In this document: piece after piece, positions 53,109 to 63,455 of the stretch | Numbering within the stretch: position 1 is the stretch's first letter | Layout: every line of letters starts with the position of its first letter | Assembly (NCBI GenBank): GCA_024758765.1 | Contig: CP101406.1 | Span: 496,001-560,000, forward strand | From: Mycobacterium sp. SVM_VP21 | GTDB lineage: Bacteria; Actinomycetota; Actinomycetes; Mycobacteriales; Mycobacteriaceae | DNA length: 64,000 nucleotides | Direction of reading: 5' to 3' | The notes under the pieces: generated by a model | The model's input: only the letters and a program-made list of their open reading frames with translations | Told to the model about the DNA's origin: nothing | Database searches by the model: none | Made by a program: the position numbers and the translations under genes

Positions 53109-53205
53109 TGTGATGGTTGCCCGGCTTTGCGCGACAACGGGCGTCGGGAGGGCTGGCTCCGCCAACGCAACAACGTTTGTCGCTCAAAGCCGGGCAACAG
53201 TCACA
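53109..53205. repeat. Long imperfect inverted repeat between pmmB and upp
   Basis: Arms of 29 bp (53109-53137 and 53177-53205) match at 26 positions, with 39 bp between them. They begin TGTGA and end TCACA. It sits between convergent genes and can be a bidirectional terminator or the remains of a small non-autonomous element. Confidence 0.7.
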
Positions 53206-53242
53206 TACTCGCCCACCGGTTACCGGTGTGACGGTGGTGATC

Positions 53243-53866
53243 TCAGCGTGGCCCGAACTGGCGGTCACCGGCATCGCCCAGTCCCGGAACGATATAGGCG
53301 TCCTCGTTCAGTCCGTCGTCAACCGTGGCGGTGAACAGCCGCACCCCCGGTGCCGCCTGCGCCAGTGCCGCAACGCCTTCCGGTGCCGCCACCACGCACA
53401 GCACGGTGATGTCGGTGGCGCCGCGGTCGACCAGCAGTCCCAGGGTGTGCGCCAGCGAGCCGCCGGTGGCCAGCATCGGGTCGAGGACCATGACCGGCGT
53501 GCCGCTCAGGTCCGCCGGCAGCGACGCCAGGTACGGAACCGGTTGGTGGGTTGTCTCGTTGCGCGCCACCCCGACGAAACCAACGTCGGCTTCGGGGATC
53601 AGGGCGTGTGCCGCGTCCACCATGCCCAGTCCGGCGCGCAGCACCGGCACCAGCAGCGGTGGCCGCGCCAGCCGCGCCCCGCCGGTGTCGGTCAGCGGGG
53701 TGCGCACGGCGATGTGCTCGCGGGGCGCGTCGCGGGTGGCCTCGTAGACCAGCATCCAGGTCAGCTCGCGCAGCGCCGACCGGAATGCCGCATTGTCGCT
53801 GCGCTCGTCGCGCAGCGTCGTCAACCGCGCCGCGGCCAGCGGGTGGTCGACGACGCGCACATTCAC
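53243..53866 (-). CDS. upp: Uracil phosphoribosyltransferase
   Basis: The 207-residue enzyme makes UMP from uracil and PRPP. It has the PRPP-binding [12 protein letters not shown] and the C-terminal uracil-binding [11 protein letters not shown]. Length equals M. tuberculosis Upp (Rv3309c). GTG 53866 (V-N-V-R-V-V-D-H-P) is preferred; the frame upstream is not coding. Confidence 0.95.
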   Translation of the reverse strand: MNVRVVDHPLAAARLTTLRDERSDNAAFRSALRELTWMLVYEATRDAPREHIAVRTPLTDTGGARLARPPLLVPVLRAGLGMVDAAHALIPEADVGFVGVARNETTHQPVPYLASLPADLSGTPVMVLDPMLATGGSLAHTLGLLVDRGATDITVLCVVAAPEGVAALAQAAPGVRLFTATVDDGLNEDAYIVPGLGDAGDRQFGPR

Positions 53867-53883
53867 GCCTGGGACCCTACGGG

Positions 53884-55278
53884 TCATGCGCCGAGGAAGT
53901 TGAGGATCTCGAACACCACGCCGCCCATCTCCAGCATCGGTGCCAGTGAGATCAACGGTTCCCCGTTGAACACGGCGTCGGGGCCCAGCCAATCGGCGAC
54001 GTTCAGCGATATCGCCAAGTCGTTCCAGGCGTCGAGCAGATGGGCGTCCACGGCATTGGTGAGGTGGTAGCCGGTCAACAGTGCATCGACCAACGAATCC
54101 GGCAGCGGGGACTGCCCGGCGAGTCCCAGCAGGTCATTGACCGGGTCGACGAAGCTGTGCACCGCGGCGTACTGCAGGCCGGCCAACATCTGCAGCGGGT
54201 CCATCCGCAGTCCGAAACCGGCTACATCGGAGCCGTCGGCCAGCTGGCCGCCGGCGGTGACGGCCCAGGGCCCGACGGCATCAGTACCGTTGGCACCGAC
54301 GAACGGGTCACCCGGATTGCCGTAGCCCCAGTCGATCACCAGTTTGAGCATCGGCGCCAGCGCATCCCCGATGACCGTGCCGACGTCGCCGAGCTGGTAG
54401 AGCGGCCACAGGATGGGCAACTGCTGCGGAATCAGGTAGAAGTCGGTGTCCCCGATCCTGCCGAGGTCGATGGTGTCGGCCAGGTTGTCGAAGTCGATGT
54501 AGGAGAAATGCACGGTCGCCGTGCCGATCAGCGCGTTGACCATGGCCAGCAGGTTGGCCGGGTCCTGCGGGAAGTTGGCCAGGCCGTCGTATTCACCGGT
54601 GTAGATGGTGGTGTCGAATCCGCTGGTCGGGGTCGGCCCGATGCTCAACGGGATGCCCAGAAACGGCAGATGGACCGGCTGATCGCCCAACAGCGGGTAT
54701 GCCGGGAAGCGGGTCAGGACGCCGCCGAGCGGGTTATTGGGGTTGCCGATCAGCACGAAGTTCAGGTTGTCCGGGTCATAAACGCCCCCGCCTCCGCCCG
54801 GTGCGTTGGCGAGCAGGTCGATCATCAACTGGGTGGAGACCGTGGCGCTCTGGGAGTAGCCGAACACCGTGACGTTGTCGCCGTTTTCCAGTTGCGGTAC
54901 CACCGCGGCCTGCAGGATCTCGGTGCCGCGGGCTATCGATTGGGCGAAGGTCAGATACGGGTTCGGTGGGGGCAAGCACACCAGCGGGCAGAACTGGTTA
55001 GGGGTGACCAGACCGGCGAAATCGTAGGAGGGAAAAGTCGGCTGACCTGGGAACCAGGGTGTCGCAGGCTGCAGGAACAGGTTCAGCACCGCGTCCATGT
55101 AGCCGCCGACCGTGGGGTCGGGAATGCTGGTCGGCCCCATGATCCAGCCCTCATTGGCCAACAGCGCAACGTTGGGCCGATCTGCCGCGCCGAGGCCCGG
55201 CGCCCCTGGCCCGCAGGTCACCGAGAGCACCGACGCCGCTACGAGCAGTGCTGCTCCCAGCGAGCGTCGGTGCGGCAT
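53884..55278 (-). CDS. Exported PE-PPE-domain hydrolase, copy 1
   Basis: The 464-residue protein has an N-terminal signal or anchor ([12 protein letters not shown]) and a PE-PPE alpha/beta-hydrolase domain with the nucleophile elbow V-F-G-Y-S-Q-S-A-T near residue 150, [19 protein letters not shown] and Y-D-G-L-A-N-F-P. It lacks PE or PPE N-terminal domains. Related M. tuberculosis proteins are esterases or acyltransferases for trehalose lipids. It is the downstream gene of the pair with 55283-56707 (4-bp gap). Sequence repeats with the copies include [10 protein letters not shown]. Confidence 0.85.
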   Translation of the reverse strand: MPHRRSLGAALLVAASVLSVTCGPGAPGLGAADRPNVALLANEGWIMGPTSIPDPTVGGYMDAVLNLFLQPATPWFPGQPTFPSYDFAGLVTPNQFCPLVCLPPPNPYLTFAQSIARGTEILQAAVVPQLENGDNVTVFGYSQSATVSTQLMIDLLANAPGGGGGVYDPDNLNFVLIGNPNNPLGGVLTRFPAYPLLGDQPVHLPFLGIPLSIGPTPTSGFDTTIYTGEYDGLANFPQDPANLLAMVNALIGTATVHFSYIDFDNLADTIDLGRIGDTDFYLIPQQLPILWPLYQLGDVGTVIGDALAPMLKLVIDWGYGNPGDPFVGANGTDAVGPWAVTAGGQLADGSDVAGFGLRMDPLQMLAGLQYAAVHSFVDPVNDLLGLAGQSPLPDSLVDALLTGYHLTNAVDAHLLDAWNDLAISLNVADWLGPDAVFNGEPLISLAPMLEMGGVVFEILNFLGA

Positions 55279-55282
55279 CGAT

Positions 55283-56707
55283 CTAGGCGTCGAGCAGGTT
55301 GACCAGGCTGAAGCCCACCCCGAGCAGGTCCAGCAGCGGCTGGGCGGAGATCAGCGGCGCGCCGTTGAAGATGGCGTCCGGGCCCAGCACGTCGAGCAGG
55401 TTCCACTGGGTGGCCAAGTCTTGCCATCCGGTGAGCAGCCCCTGGTCCAGGCCGACGGTCAGGTTGTAACCCGACAGCAGCGTGTCGACGAACGAGTCCG
55501 ACAGCGGGCCCAGCCCGGCGAAGTCCAGCAGGTTGTTGATCGTGTTGGCCAGGCTCTGCACGCCGGCGTACTGCAGGCCGGCCAGCATCTGCAGCGGGTC
55601 CATCCGCAGCAGGAAGCCGGCGACACCGGTGTCCTCCGACAGCTGGCCGGTCGCGGTGACCGCCCAGGCGCCGGCCGTACCGATCGGGTCGACACCGTTG
55701 ACGGTGATTCCGGCGTCGGGGGCGCCCGGGTTGCCGTAGGACCAGTCGATGACCGTCTTGAGGATGGGCGCCACCGCGTCAGCGGCGAACTTGCCGATGT
55801 CACCGAGGCCGTAGAGGGGTCCGAGGATCGGCAGCTGCTCGGGCAGCACGAAGTAGTTGGTGTTGCCGATCGTGCCCAGGTCGATGGCGTTGGCGAGGTT
55901 GTCGGTGAAGTAGGCGTTGTGCACCGCCCCGATCCCCATGATCGCGTTGATCACGGCCAGCAGGTTGGTGGGGTCCTGGGGGAAGACGGCCCAGCCGTCG
56001 TATTCGGTGGCATAGACGTCGGTCGCGAACGGCAGGGTCGGGGTCGAGTCGATACCCAGCGGGATGTTCAGGAACGGGATGTGCTGCATGTTCCCGTCGA
56101 ACCCGTCCGGGAAGTGCAACCGGGTCAGCATGCCGCCGATGGGGTTGTTCGGGGCACCGATCAGCACGAAGTGCAGGTTGTCGGGGTCGAAGCTAAGACT
56201 GCCGCCGCTCGGATCCCCGGCGAGCAGGCTGTGCATCGCCAGGGTGGCGATGACCGAGCTCTGCGAGTAGCCGAACACCGTGACTTCGTCACCGGCCTCG
56301 AGCTGTGGGCGGATCGCAGCTTCGAGGTTGGCCACGCCCTCCGCGAGCGAGTCCCCGAAGTTCAGCTGCGGGACAGGCAGCGGTTGGCAGACGATCGGGC
56401 AGAACTGTTCGGGCGTGGTCAGGCCGTTCAGCGCGTAGCCCGCATACGTCGTCTGCCCGGCGAACCACGGTGTGACGGGCTGCAGGTAGAAGTCCCGCAC
56501 CACGTCCATGTAGCTGCCGATCGTCGGGTCGGCTTGGCCGGTGCCGGTCATGATCCAGGCCTGACCGGCCAGCAGCGTGACGTCGGCGAGCATCCTCTCG
56601 ATCCGGGACGCCAACGCCGGACTCAGCAGCGACGACACGCCCAGGAGAACGGCGCAGAGTGCGGCCAACAACGTCGCCCCCAACGGATGCACTCGCTTGG
56701 CCGTCAT
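55283..56707 (-). CDS. Exported PE-PPE-domain hydrolase, copy 2
   Basis: The 474-residue paralogue has an N-terminal hydrophobic stretch (L-L-A-A-L-C-A-V-L-L-G-V) and the same domain plan: V-F-G-Y-S-Q-S-S-V elbow near 165, D-P-D-N-L-H-F-V-L-I-G-A-P-N-N-P-I-G-G, Y-D-G-W-A-V-F-P and [17 protein letters not shown] precedes ATG 56707. It is followed after 4 bp by copy 1. The C-terminal part is a helical region of about 120 residues of unknown role. Confidence 0.87.
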   Translation of the reverse strand: MTAKRVHPLGATLLAALCAVLLGVSSLLSPALASRIERMLADVTLLAGQAWIMTGTGQADPTIGSYMDVVRDFYLQPVTPWFAGQTTYAGYALNGLTTPEQFCPIVCQPLPVPQLNFGDSLAEGVANLEAAIRPQLEAGDEVTVFGYSQSSVIATLAMHSLLAGDPSGGSLSFDPDNLHFVLIGAPNNPIGGMLTRLHFPDGFDGNMQHIPFLNIPLGIDSTPTLPFATDVYATEYDGWAVFPQDPTNLLAVINAIMGIGAVHNAYFTDNLANAIDLGTIGNTNYFVLPEQLPILGPLYGLGDIGKFAADAVAPILKTVIDWSYGNPGAPDAGITVNGVDPIGTAGAWAVTATGQLSEDTGVAGFLLRMDPLQMLAGLQYAGVQSLANTINNLLDFAGLGPLSDSFVDTLLSGYNLTVGLDQGLLTGWQDLATQWNLLDVLGPDAIFNGAPLISAQPLLDLLGVGFSLVNLLDA

Positions 56708-56824
56708 CGCAGACCTCCCAGGTCAGTTCGAATACGTCATCGGTGATCACTTACCCCCACCTGGCAAGATCACATTAATCTATTAGGTGGTTTTCAGCGT
56801 TGACCTTCATGGAGAAAACGCATG

Positions 56825-56842
56825 TTGTCAAATCGATGACAA
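56825..56842. promoter_or_regulatory. Inverted repeat between PE-PPE copies 2 and 3
   Basis: TTGTCA-AATCGA-TGACAA is a perfect inverted repeat in the 165-bp gap upstream of copy 2. It could be a repressor site. No clear -10/-35 pair was seen beside it. Confidence 0.35.
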
Positions 56843-56872
56843 TCGACCTGGCTTTGCGCGAGGTGGGCCGGC

Positions 56873-58351
56873 TTAAGCGCCGAAGTAGTTAAAAAGACTG
56901 AAGCCCAGGCCGATCAGGTCCAGCAGCCCGTCGCCGGGCACCGCCGCTCCGCTCAGCAGGGCGTCGGGGCCCAGCACATCGCCCAGGTTCAGCGCAGTGG
57001 CCAGGTCGCTCCAGCCGTTGATCAGGAACTGGTCGATGGAGTTGATCAGGTCGTAGCCGGTGACGGTCTGCAGGACGTCGGTGATACCGGTGATGGTGCT
57101 GATGTCGCCGGCGGTGAGGACACCGCCACTGGCCGCGGCCGCGACGTCGGCCCACGGGCCGACGAGGCTCTGGATCAGCGCGTTCTGGACCCCGGCCAGC
57201 ATCTGCAGCGGGTCCATCCGCTCGAACAGGCCCATCACGCTGGATCCGTCGTAGAGTTCGCCGGTCGGCGTCATCGCCCAAGGCCCGCCCGCCACCCCGA
57301 ACGCCTGCTGGTAGGCGCTGCCGCTGATGAAGTCACCGGCCGGGATCCGGTACAGCCCGTTGACGGCCGGGTCACCGGCGTTGCCGTAGCCCCAGTCGAT
57401 GACCAGCCGGGCCCACGGCGAAAAGAAGTCGCCGAAGAACTGCCCCGCAGTCCCCCCATTGAACATGAACTGCAGGATCGGCAGGTTCTGCGGAACCATG
57501 TAGAAGCTCGCGTCGCCGATCGTGCCGACGTTGATGGCACCGGCCAGCTGCTCAGCGGTGTAGTCGGGGTAGTACGGGTGCACGGTGAGGATGCCGATGA
57601 GGGCATTGATGACGGCCAGGATGTTGGTCGGGTCCTGCGGGAAGTTGGCCCAGCCGTCGTACTCACCGGTGTAGATGTCCGAGGCGATGTGCTCGGTCGG
57701 GGTGGCGTCCAGGCTCAGCGGAATGTTGACGAACGGCAGGTGCTGGTCTCCCGGGAATTGGAAGCGATCGAGGATCCCGCCGATCGGATTGTTCGGGTCG
57801 CCGATCAGAACGACGTGCATGTTGCCCAGCTGATCCAGGGTCGGGTAGCCGGCGGTCCCGGCGTTGGCGATCAGATTGTTCATCTCGATGGTCGCGATGG
57901 CGGCGCTCTGCGAGTAGCCGAACACCGTCACGTTGTCGCCGGCCAGGAGCTGCGGCAGGATCGATTGGTTGAGCAAGCCCACCCCGGTGTTCAGCGAGGT
58001 GCCGAAGTTCATCGGCGGTTGGCCCGGGATGCACACGAACGGGCAGAACTGCTCCGGCGTGGCCAGGCCCTGGAAGTCGTAGCCGGGGAACGTCGGCTGG
58101 CCGGTGAAGAGCGGCGATGACGGTTGCAGATATCCCGCGAGAATCTGGCCCAGGTAGGGCCCGACGCTGGGGTCGGGCACGCCGGTGCCGCTCATGATCC
58201 AGCCCGCATCGGCCAGCAGCCGCAGCCGGATCGCCAACTGGTCCACGCTGTAGGCCACCGCCGCGGACAACGCCGAGGTCAGGACCAATACCGCGGCGCA
58301 CAGCACCGCCAGCAGCATCGCGCCCGCCTGGCGCAACCGACCAGTCGTCAT
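56873..58351 (-). CDS. Exported PE-PPE-domain hydrolase, copy 3
   Basis: The 492-residue protein is the first of the three in direction of transcription. An N-terminal hydrophobic segment (M-L-L-A-V-L-C-A-A-V-L-V-L) is followed by the PE-PPE domain with V-F-G-Y-S-Q-S-A-A near 160, G-D-P-N-N-P-I-G-G and Y-D-G-W-A-N-F-P. GGGGAGG precedes ATG 58351; the frame continues to 58423 without support. Its C-terminal part has an insertion (A-A-A-A-S-G-G-V-L-T) not shared by copies 1 and 2. Confidence 0.87.
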   Translation of the reverse strand: MTTGRLRQAGAMLLAVLCAAVLVLTSALSAAVAYSVDQLAIRLRLLADAGWIMSGTGVPDPSVGPYLGQILAGYLQPSSPLFTGQPTFPGYDFQGLATPEQFCPFVCIPGQPPMNFGTSLNTGVGLLNQSILPQLLAGDNVTVFGYSQSAAIATIEMNNLIANAGTAGYPTLDQLGNMHVVLIGDPNNPIGGILDRFQFPGDQHLPFVNIPLSLDATPTEHIASDIYTGEYDGWANFPQDPTNILAVINALIGILTVHPYYPDYTAEQLAGAINVGTIGDASFYMVPQNLPILQFMFNGGTAGQFFGDFFSPWARLVIDWGYGNAGDPAVNGLYRIPAGDFISGSAYQQAFGVAGGPWAMTPTGELYDGSSVMGLFERMDPLQMLAGVQNALIQSLVGPWADVAAAASGGVLTAGDISTITGITDVLQTVTGYDLINSIDQFLINGWSDLATALNLGDVLGPDALLSGAAVPGDGLLDLIGLGFSLFNYFGA

Positions 58352-58540
58352 CGACCTCCCCCGGCCCCGGTTTTCCAACAGCAGCGACGCTAGCCACCCG
58401 GCGGCCGCGGCCAACCCGATCACCGCAAAATTCAGGATTCTTTAATTCGCGATGCGAAGCGCCCCGCCGCCAATCACGACGCCAATCCCGGTGCAATCCC
58501 GCCTTCGGGCCGCGCGGGCTACATCGTTACTCTGTGCGCC

Positions 58541-59818
58541 ATGGCAGCTGACCTTGTACCGATCCGCCTCACGGTGACCGATGGTGACCGCTACACCCTG
58601 TGGGCGCCGAGCTGGCGCGACTCCGGTGACGAGTGGCAGGCGTTCCTGGGCAGGGATGAAGACCTCTACGGTTTCGCCACCGCAGCCGACCTGGTCGCGT
58701 TCGTACGGGTGAACGACAACAACGACCTGGCTGACCACCCGGCCTGGACGCAGCTTGTCCAGGCCAACGCCCACAAGCTGAACCCGGGCCGAAACCGGCA
58801 GTACGACCTGATCGCGGTCGAGGAACTGCTCACCGAGAAGCCGACCAAGCAATCCGTCCAGTCACTGGCCAATGCACTGGAGATCGTCTCGGCGATCGGC
58901 TCGGTCTGCGACCTGGCACCGGTGACGAAGTTCTTCAACGGCAACCCCAACCTCGGCTGGCTGGCCGGCGGCGTCGACAACTTCACCGGCCGGGCCGGGC
59001 GCAAGCGCTGGGAGCTGATCGCCGAGATCATCGGCCGCAACTGGGGCGGTGTGCTGACCGCGATCGAAGAGATCATCACCACGCCCGACGTCGACGCCGC
59101 CGCGGCGTCGCAAGCGGCCGATGAGCTGGCCGCAGAAGCCCCGGCCGAGCCGGAGCCGGCCGACGAAGACGTCGATGACACCGAGGCCGCCGACGAGGAG
59201 ACCGGTGACGACGAACCGGTCGCCGCGACCACCGAGCGGGCCTCGGGCGACCGGCTAGTGCTTGGCGGCGACGCGAACTTCTGGACCAAGGTGGGCATCG
59301 ACCCGATTCGGATCATCACCGACAACGGGACGTTCTTCACCCTGCGCTGTTACCTCGGCGACCAGCCGGTGTTCCTGGGCCGCAACGGCCGGATCAGCGT
59401 GTTCGGTTCCGAGCGCGCCCTGGCCCGCTACCTGGCCGACGAGCACGACCACGACCTGTCGGATCTGAGCACCTACGACGACATCCGGACCGCCGCCACC
59501 GACGGTTCGCTGTCGATCGACATCACCGATGACAACGTCTACGTGCTCTCCGGAATGACCGACGACCTCACCGACGGGCCGGACGCAGTGGACCGTGAGC
59601 AGCTCGATCTAGCCGTCGAATTTCTGCAAGACGTGGGTACCTACGCCGAGGACGGCGTCGTCGCCGACGCCCTCCAGCCGGACCGTCCGCTGGGCCGGAT
59701 GGTCAGCTATGTCCTCGACCGGGAATCGGTCAATGAACCGCAGCGCCCGTACGCGCCCGCCGTCAAGGAATGGGAGCAGCTCGAACAGTTCGTGCAGTCG
59801 CGGCTGCGGCGCGAATAA
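58541..59818 (+). CDS. Conserved mycobacterial protein (Rv3311-like)
   Basis: The 425-residue protein is cytosolic by sequence, with two similar halves (I-R-L-T-V-T-D-G-D-R-Y-T and I-R-I-I-T-D-N-G-T-F-F-T; G-F-A-T-A-A-D-L-V-A-F and V-F-G-S-E-R-A-L-A-R-Y) joined by a long Ala/Glu/Asp-rich linker (about 185-235). It matches Rv3311, of unknown function. The two halves look like an internal duplication. Its position after the PE-PPE genes keeps the M. tuberculosis order. Confidence 0.85.
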   Translation: MAADLVPIRLTVTDGDRYTLWAPSWRDSGDEWQAFLGRDEDLYGFATAADLVAFVRVNDNNDLADHPAWTQLVQANAHKLNPGRNRQYDLIAVEELLTEKPTKQSVQSLANALEIVSAIGSVCDLAPVTKFFNGNPNLGWLAGGVDNFTGRAGRKRWELIAEIIGRNWGGVLTAIEEIITTPDVDAAAASQAADELAAEAPAEPEPADEDVDDTEAADEETGDDEPVAATTERASGDRLVLGGDANFWTKVGIDPIRIITDNGTFFTLRCYLGDQPVFLGRNGRISVFGSERALARYLADEHDHDLSDLSTYDDIRTAATDGSLSIDITDDNVYVLSGMTDDLTDGPDAVDREQLDLAVEFLQDVGTYAEDGVVADALQPDRPLGRMVSYVLDRESVNEPQRPYAPAVKEWEQLEQFVQSRLRRE

Positions 59819-60034
59819 CGCTTTGCCGCCCGGTCGCGTCAGCACGGCGTGGCCGGCGGGAGGAGTCCGCACGCAGGAAGCCATGCGCAGTACCGCGAAA
59901 TTCAATCCGAATTACGGCAATCAATAACGCCAATTCATTGCCGACCGGACATATTCACGACTAACATCTGGCCCGATAGCACTCGGGCCGAGCCGTGCGG
60001 TTTGCGGGGGCCTTCCAATTCGAAAGGACTACAC

Positions 60035-60598
60035 ATGCGCAAGGCAACACAGCGGGCCGCAGCAGTATCCGCAGCAGTATTGGGAGTCGCGCTGATCGGC
60101 ACGGGTTGCAACGGCACCGCCAAGGAGAAGACCAGCGAGGCCCTGAGCTCGGCCAGCTCGGTTGCGTCCTCAGCCAGCTCGGTGATCTCGTCCGCGATGA
60201 GCACCCCGGCCGAGGAGAGCGCCGCCAGCTCCACCGAGATGACCGGCGCCGACGGCAAGGAATACACCGTCTCCGGGCCGATTCTGGCCAAGCTCGACTC
60301 CCTGGACGCGACCGCCAAGCAGGACCTGGGCGAGCCCACCGGCGCCGAGCAGAAGAACCCCGATGGCGGCATCTACCAGCAGTTCGACGGCGGCGTGATC
60401 GTTCACACCACCCGTTCGTACGTGGTGTGGGGCAAGATCCGCGACAAGTGGAACGAGCTGGGCGGTTCGCAGGGCAAGCTCGGCTACCCGACCAGCGACG
60501 AGACCACCAACGCGGACGGGTCCAAGCAGACCACCTTCGAGCACGGCATCGTCACCTGGAAGACCGGCGACGCCGAGGCCACCGTCACCGAGCACTGA
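60035..60598 (+). CDS. Lipoprotein with LGFP-type repeats
   Basis: The 187-residue protein has a lipoprotein signal (M-R-K-A-T-Q-R-A-A, lipobox I-G-T-G-C near 23), a Ser-rich linker (S-S-A-S-S-V-A-S-S) and a C-terminal domain with LGFP-like repeats (G-G-I-Y-Q-Q-F-D-G-G-V-I-V, L-G-Y-P-T-S-D-E, F-E-H-G-I-V-T-W). Such repeats occur in surface proteins that bind cell-wall components. GAAAGGA precedes ATG 60035. M. tuberculosis has the pilin gene mtp near here, which I do not see in this window. Confidence 0.82.
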   Translation: MRKATQRAAAVSAAVLGVALIGTGCNGTAKEKTSEALSSASSVASSASSVISSAMSTPAEESAASSTEMTGADGKEYTVSGPILAKLDSLDATAKQDLGEPTGAEQKNPDGGIYQQFDGGVIVHTTRSYVVWGKIRDKWNELGGSQGKLGYPTSDETTNADGSKQTTFEHGIVTWKTGDAEATVTEH

Positions 60599-60668
60599 TA
60601 ACTGGATCGAAGGCCGGGCAGTCGCCACCGCGATTGTCCGGCCTTCGCCAGTTCTCGCCCGCTGGGAA

Positions 60669-61757
60669 TCAGCCGATCAGCGCCGCATATTGCGGCTTGA
60701 TCACTTCTTCGATGATCTGCACCCGCTGATCGAACGGGATGAACGCCGACTTCATCGCGTTCACGGTGAACCGCTGCAGATCGGCCCAGCCGTACCCGAA
60801 GGTCTCGGCCAGCACCAGCATCTCCTTGCTCATGGTGGTGTCGCTCATCAGCCGGTTGTCGGTGTTGACCGTCACCCGCAGCCGAGCGCGGGCCAACAGA
60901 TCGAAGGGGTGCTCGGCAATGCTGCCGACTGCCCCGGTCTGGACGTTGGAACTCGGACACAGCTCCAACGGGACCCGCTTGTCCCGCACGATCGCCGCCA
61001 GCCGTCCAAGTCGCACCGTACCGTCGTCGTCGACGGTGATGTCGTCGGTGATCCGCACCCCGTGCCCCAGCCGGTCGGCGCCACAGAATGCGATCGCCTC
61101 GTGGATCGAGGGCAGCCCGAACGCCTCGCCCGCATGGATGGTGAAGCGCGCGTTGTGGTCACGCATGTACTCGAAGGCATCCAGGTGCCGGGTCGGGGGG
61201 TAGCCGGCCTCGGCGCCGGCGATATCGAAGCCGACCACACCCTTGTCGCGGAACCGGATGGCCAGCTCAGCGATCTCGCGCGACAGCGCGGCGTGGCGCA
61301 TGGCGGTGACCAGGCAGCGCACCGTGATCTCCCGCCCGGCGGCGGCCGCCTCACGCTCACCGTCGGCGAAACCGGCCAGCACCGCGTCGGTCACCTCGTC
61401 GAACGACAGCCCGCCCTCGATGTGCAGTTCGGGCGCGAATCGCACCTCGGCGTAGACGACGGCGTCGGCGGCCAGATCCTCGACGCATTCGCGGGCCACC
61501 CGATGCAGGGCGTCGGCGGTCTGCATCACCGCCACGGTGTGGCTGAACGGTTCGAGATAGCGCTCCAGCGAGCCGCTGTGTGAACGTGTCCGGAACCAGG
61601 TGGCCAGTTCGTCGGGATCGGTCTCCGGCAGCTCGTCGTAGCCGACCTGTCCGGCGATGTCGACGACGGTGGCCGGGCGCAGGCCGCCGTCCAGGTGATC
61701 GTGCAGCAGCGCCTTGGGGGCCTGCCCGATGGTCTCCAGGCTCACCGGTGTGCTCAT
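60669..61757 (-). CDS. add: Adenosine deaminase
   Basis: The 362-residue enzyme deaminates adenosine and deoxyadenosine. Zinc and catalytic motifs are H-D-H-L-D-G-G near residue 19, [17 protein letters not shown] and the acidic Asp pair in T-V-N-T-D-N-R. It matches Rv3313c. It lies 7 bp after deoA on the same strand; the cluster cdd-deoA-add is one nucleoside-salvage transcription unit. Confidence 0.95.
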   Translation of the reverse strand: MSTPVSLETIGQAPKALLHDHLDGGLRPATVVDIAGQVGYDELPETDPDELATWFRTRSHSGSLERYLEPFSHTVAVMQTADALHRVARECVEDLAADAVVYAEVRFAPELHIEGGLSFDEVTDAVLAGFADGEREAAAAGREITVRCLVTAMRHAALSREIAELAIRFRDKGVVGFDIAGAEAGYPPTRHLDAFEYMRDHNARFTIHAGEAFGLPSIHEAIAFCGADRLGHGVRITDDITVDDDGTVRLGRLAAIVRDKRVPLELCPSSNVQTGAVGSIAEHPFDLLARARLRVTVNTDNRLMSDTTMSKEMLVLAETFGYGWADLQRFTVNAMKSAFIPFDQRVQIIEEVIKPQYAALIG

Positions 61758-61764
61758 GGCTTCA

Positions 61765-63066
61765 TCATGGGGTCGCCTCGATGATCAGGGGGCGCGGCAG
61801 CGGCGGTGTGTCGCCGACGCAGTAGCCGCCGTGCAGCTCGGCCAACGCGGGGGCGAGCCGCTCGGGGGTGTCGGTGTACAGCGTGAACAAGGTCTCGCCG
61901 GCGGCCACCGGGTCGCCCGGCCGGCGGTGAATCCGCACCCCCGCGCCGTGCTGCACCCGCTCGCCCGGCCGAGACCGGCCCGCGCCGAGACGCCATGCCG
62001 CCAGGGCCACCGCCATTGCATCGATGTCACCCATGAAGCCGCCCCGATCTGCAGTCACGGACTCGGCGCACGCCGCCACCGGCAACGGCACCCCCAGATC
62101 CCCGCCCTGGGCGGCGACCATCGCAGTGAACCGGTCCATCGCGGTGCCATCACGCAGGGTCTGCGCGGGATCCACACGGTCGATCCCGGCCAGCGCCAGC
62201 ATCTCACTCGCCAGCCGCACCGTCAGCGCCACCACATCGGCCGGGCCGCCGCCGGCCAGCACTTCGAGGGCTTCGGCCACCTCGATGGCGTTGCCGACGG
62301 TGCACCCCAGCGGCGTGCTCATCTCGGTGAGCAGGGCTCGGGTGGCGACCCCGTGCGCCACGCCCAGTCCGACCATCATCCGGGCCAGTTCCCGGGCCTG
62401 CTCGGCGGAGCGCATGAACGCGCCCGACCCGACCTTGACGTCCAAGACCAGGGCTGCGGTGCCCTCGGCGAGCTTCTTGCTCATCACCGAGCTGGCGATC
62501 AGCGGCAGCGATTCCACCGTGGCGGTGACGTCACGCAACGCGTAGAGCTTGGCGTCGGCCGGCGCCAGAGTGCCGGCCGCGAAGACCGCCGCGCCGACGC
62601 CGGCCAACTGCTCGCGCAGCCTTGTCGTAGACAGCGCCACCTCGAAACCCGCGATCGATTCCAGCTTGTCCAAGGTGCCGCCGGTGTGGCCCAAGCCGCG
62701 CCCCGACGCGCTCGGTACCGCAGCTCCGCAGGCGGCGACGACGGCGACCAGCGGCAGCGTGATCTTGTCGCCGACACCACCGGTGGAGTGCTTGTCCACG
62801 GTTTTCAGGGGCATGCCGCCGCGGCTCAGGTCGGTGAAGTCCATCCGCTCCCCCGAGGCGATCATCGCCGAGGTCCAGCGCACGGTTTCGGCCGCGTCCA
62901 TCCCACGCAGGTAGATCGCCATCAGCAGCGCCGACATCTGCTCTTCGGCGACCAGCCCTGCGGTGTAGCCGTCGATCAGCCAGTCGATCCCGGCATCGGG
63001 CAGCCGGTGGCCGTCACGCTTGGTGGCAATCAGCGTCGGGGCGTCAAAGGAGGCCAGCACGCTCAT
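61765..63066 (-). CDS. deoA: Thymidine phosphorylase
   Basis: The 433-residue enzyme splits thymidine with phosphate. The signature [14 protein letters not shown] is near residue 85, the active region [16 protein letters not shown] follows, and a C-terminal domain carries the swivelling part. Its ATG 63066 overlaps the cdd stop (ATGA). It matches Rv3314c. Confidence 0.95.
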   Translation of the reverse strand: MSVLASFDAPTLIATKRDGHRLPDAGIDWLIDGYTAGLVAEEQMSALLMAIYLRGMDAAETVRWTSAMIASGERMDFTDLSRGGMPLKTVDKHSTGGVGDKITLPLVAVVAACGAAVPSASGRGLGHTGGTLDKLESIAGFEVALSTTRLREQLAGVGAAVFAAGTLAPADAKLYALRDVTATVESLPLIASSVMSKKLAEGTAALVLDVKVGSGAFMRSAEQARELARMMVGLGVAHGVATRALLTEMSTPLGCTVGNAIEVAEALEVLAGGGPADVVALTVRLASEMLALAGIDRVDPAQTLRDGTAMDRFTAMVAAQGGDLGVPLPVAACAESVTADRGGFMGDIDAMAVALAAWRLGAGRSRPGERVQHGAGVRIHRRPGDPVAAGETLFTLYTDTPERLAPALAELHGGYCVGDTPPLPRPLIIEATP

Positions 63067-63455
63067 GGCAGCGCATCGGGCCCGAAAGCGTCCGGCAGCA
63101 GCTCGGCCAACGGCCGTGGCCCCGCCGGGTGGTCGATGAGCAGCTCGGAGCCACCGTGTTCGAGCAGTACCTGGCGGCAGCGACCGCACGGCATCAGCAG
63201 ATTCCCATCGGCGTTGCTGCACGACAGCGCCACCAGCCGGCCGCCGCCGGCGGCGTAGAGCCCACAGACCACCGCGCACTCAGCGCACAGGCCCAGCCCA
63301 TATGAGACATTTTCCACATTGCAGCCGGTGACGACCCGGCCGTCGTCGGTCAGTCCGGCCGCGCCGACGCGCAGTCCCGAGTACGGCGCGTAGGCATTAG
63401 CTGAAACATTGATTGCGTTGCGCCGCAACATATCCCAGTCCACTTCGTGGGACAT
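63063..63455 (-). CDS. cdd: Cytidine deaminase
   Basis: The 130-residue enzyme is the homotetrameric type. It has the zinc ligands in L-C-A-E-C-A-V (Cys and catalytic Glu) and P-C-G-R-C-R-Q, and N-V-E-N-V-S-Y. It corresponds to Rv3315c and heads the cdd-deoA-add operon. Confidence 0.96.
   Translation of the reverse strand: MSHEVDWDMLRRNAINVSANAYAPYSGLRVGAAGLTDDGRVVTGCNVENVSYGLGLCAECAVVCGLYAAGGGRLVALSCSNADGNLLMPCGRCRQVLLEHGGSELLIDHPAGPRPLAELLPDAFGPDALP

Noticed and set aside
54040..56746. Long plus-strand frames opposite the PE-PPE genes
   Set aside because: Composition shadows; the minus-strand proteins carry consistent domain motifs.
53120..56855. Shared 12-mer GGCTTTGCGCGA in the inverted repeat and near 56850
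   Set aside because: Too short to claim a second copy of the element; flanks do not match.
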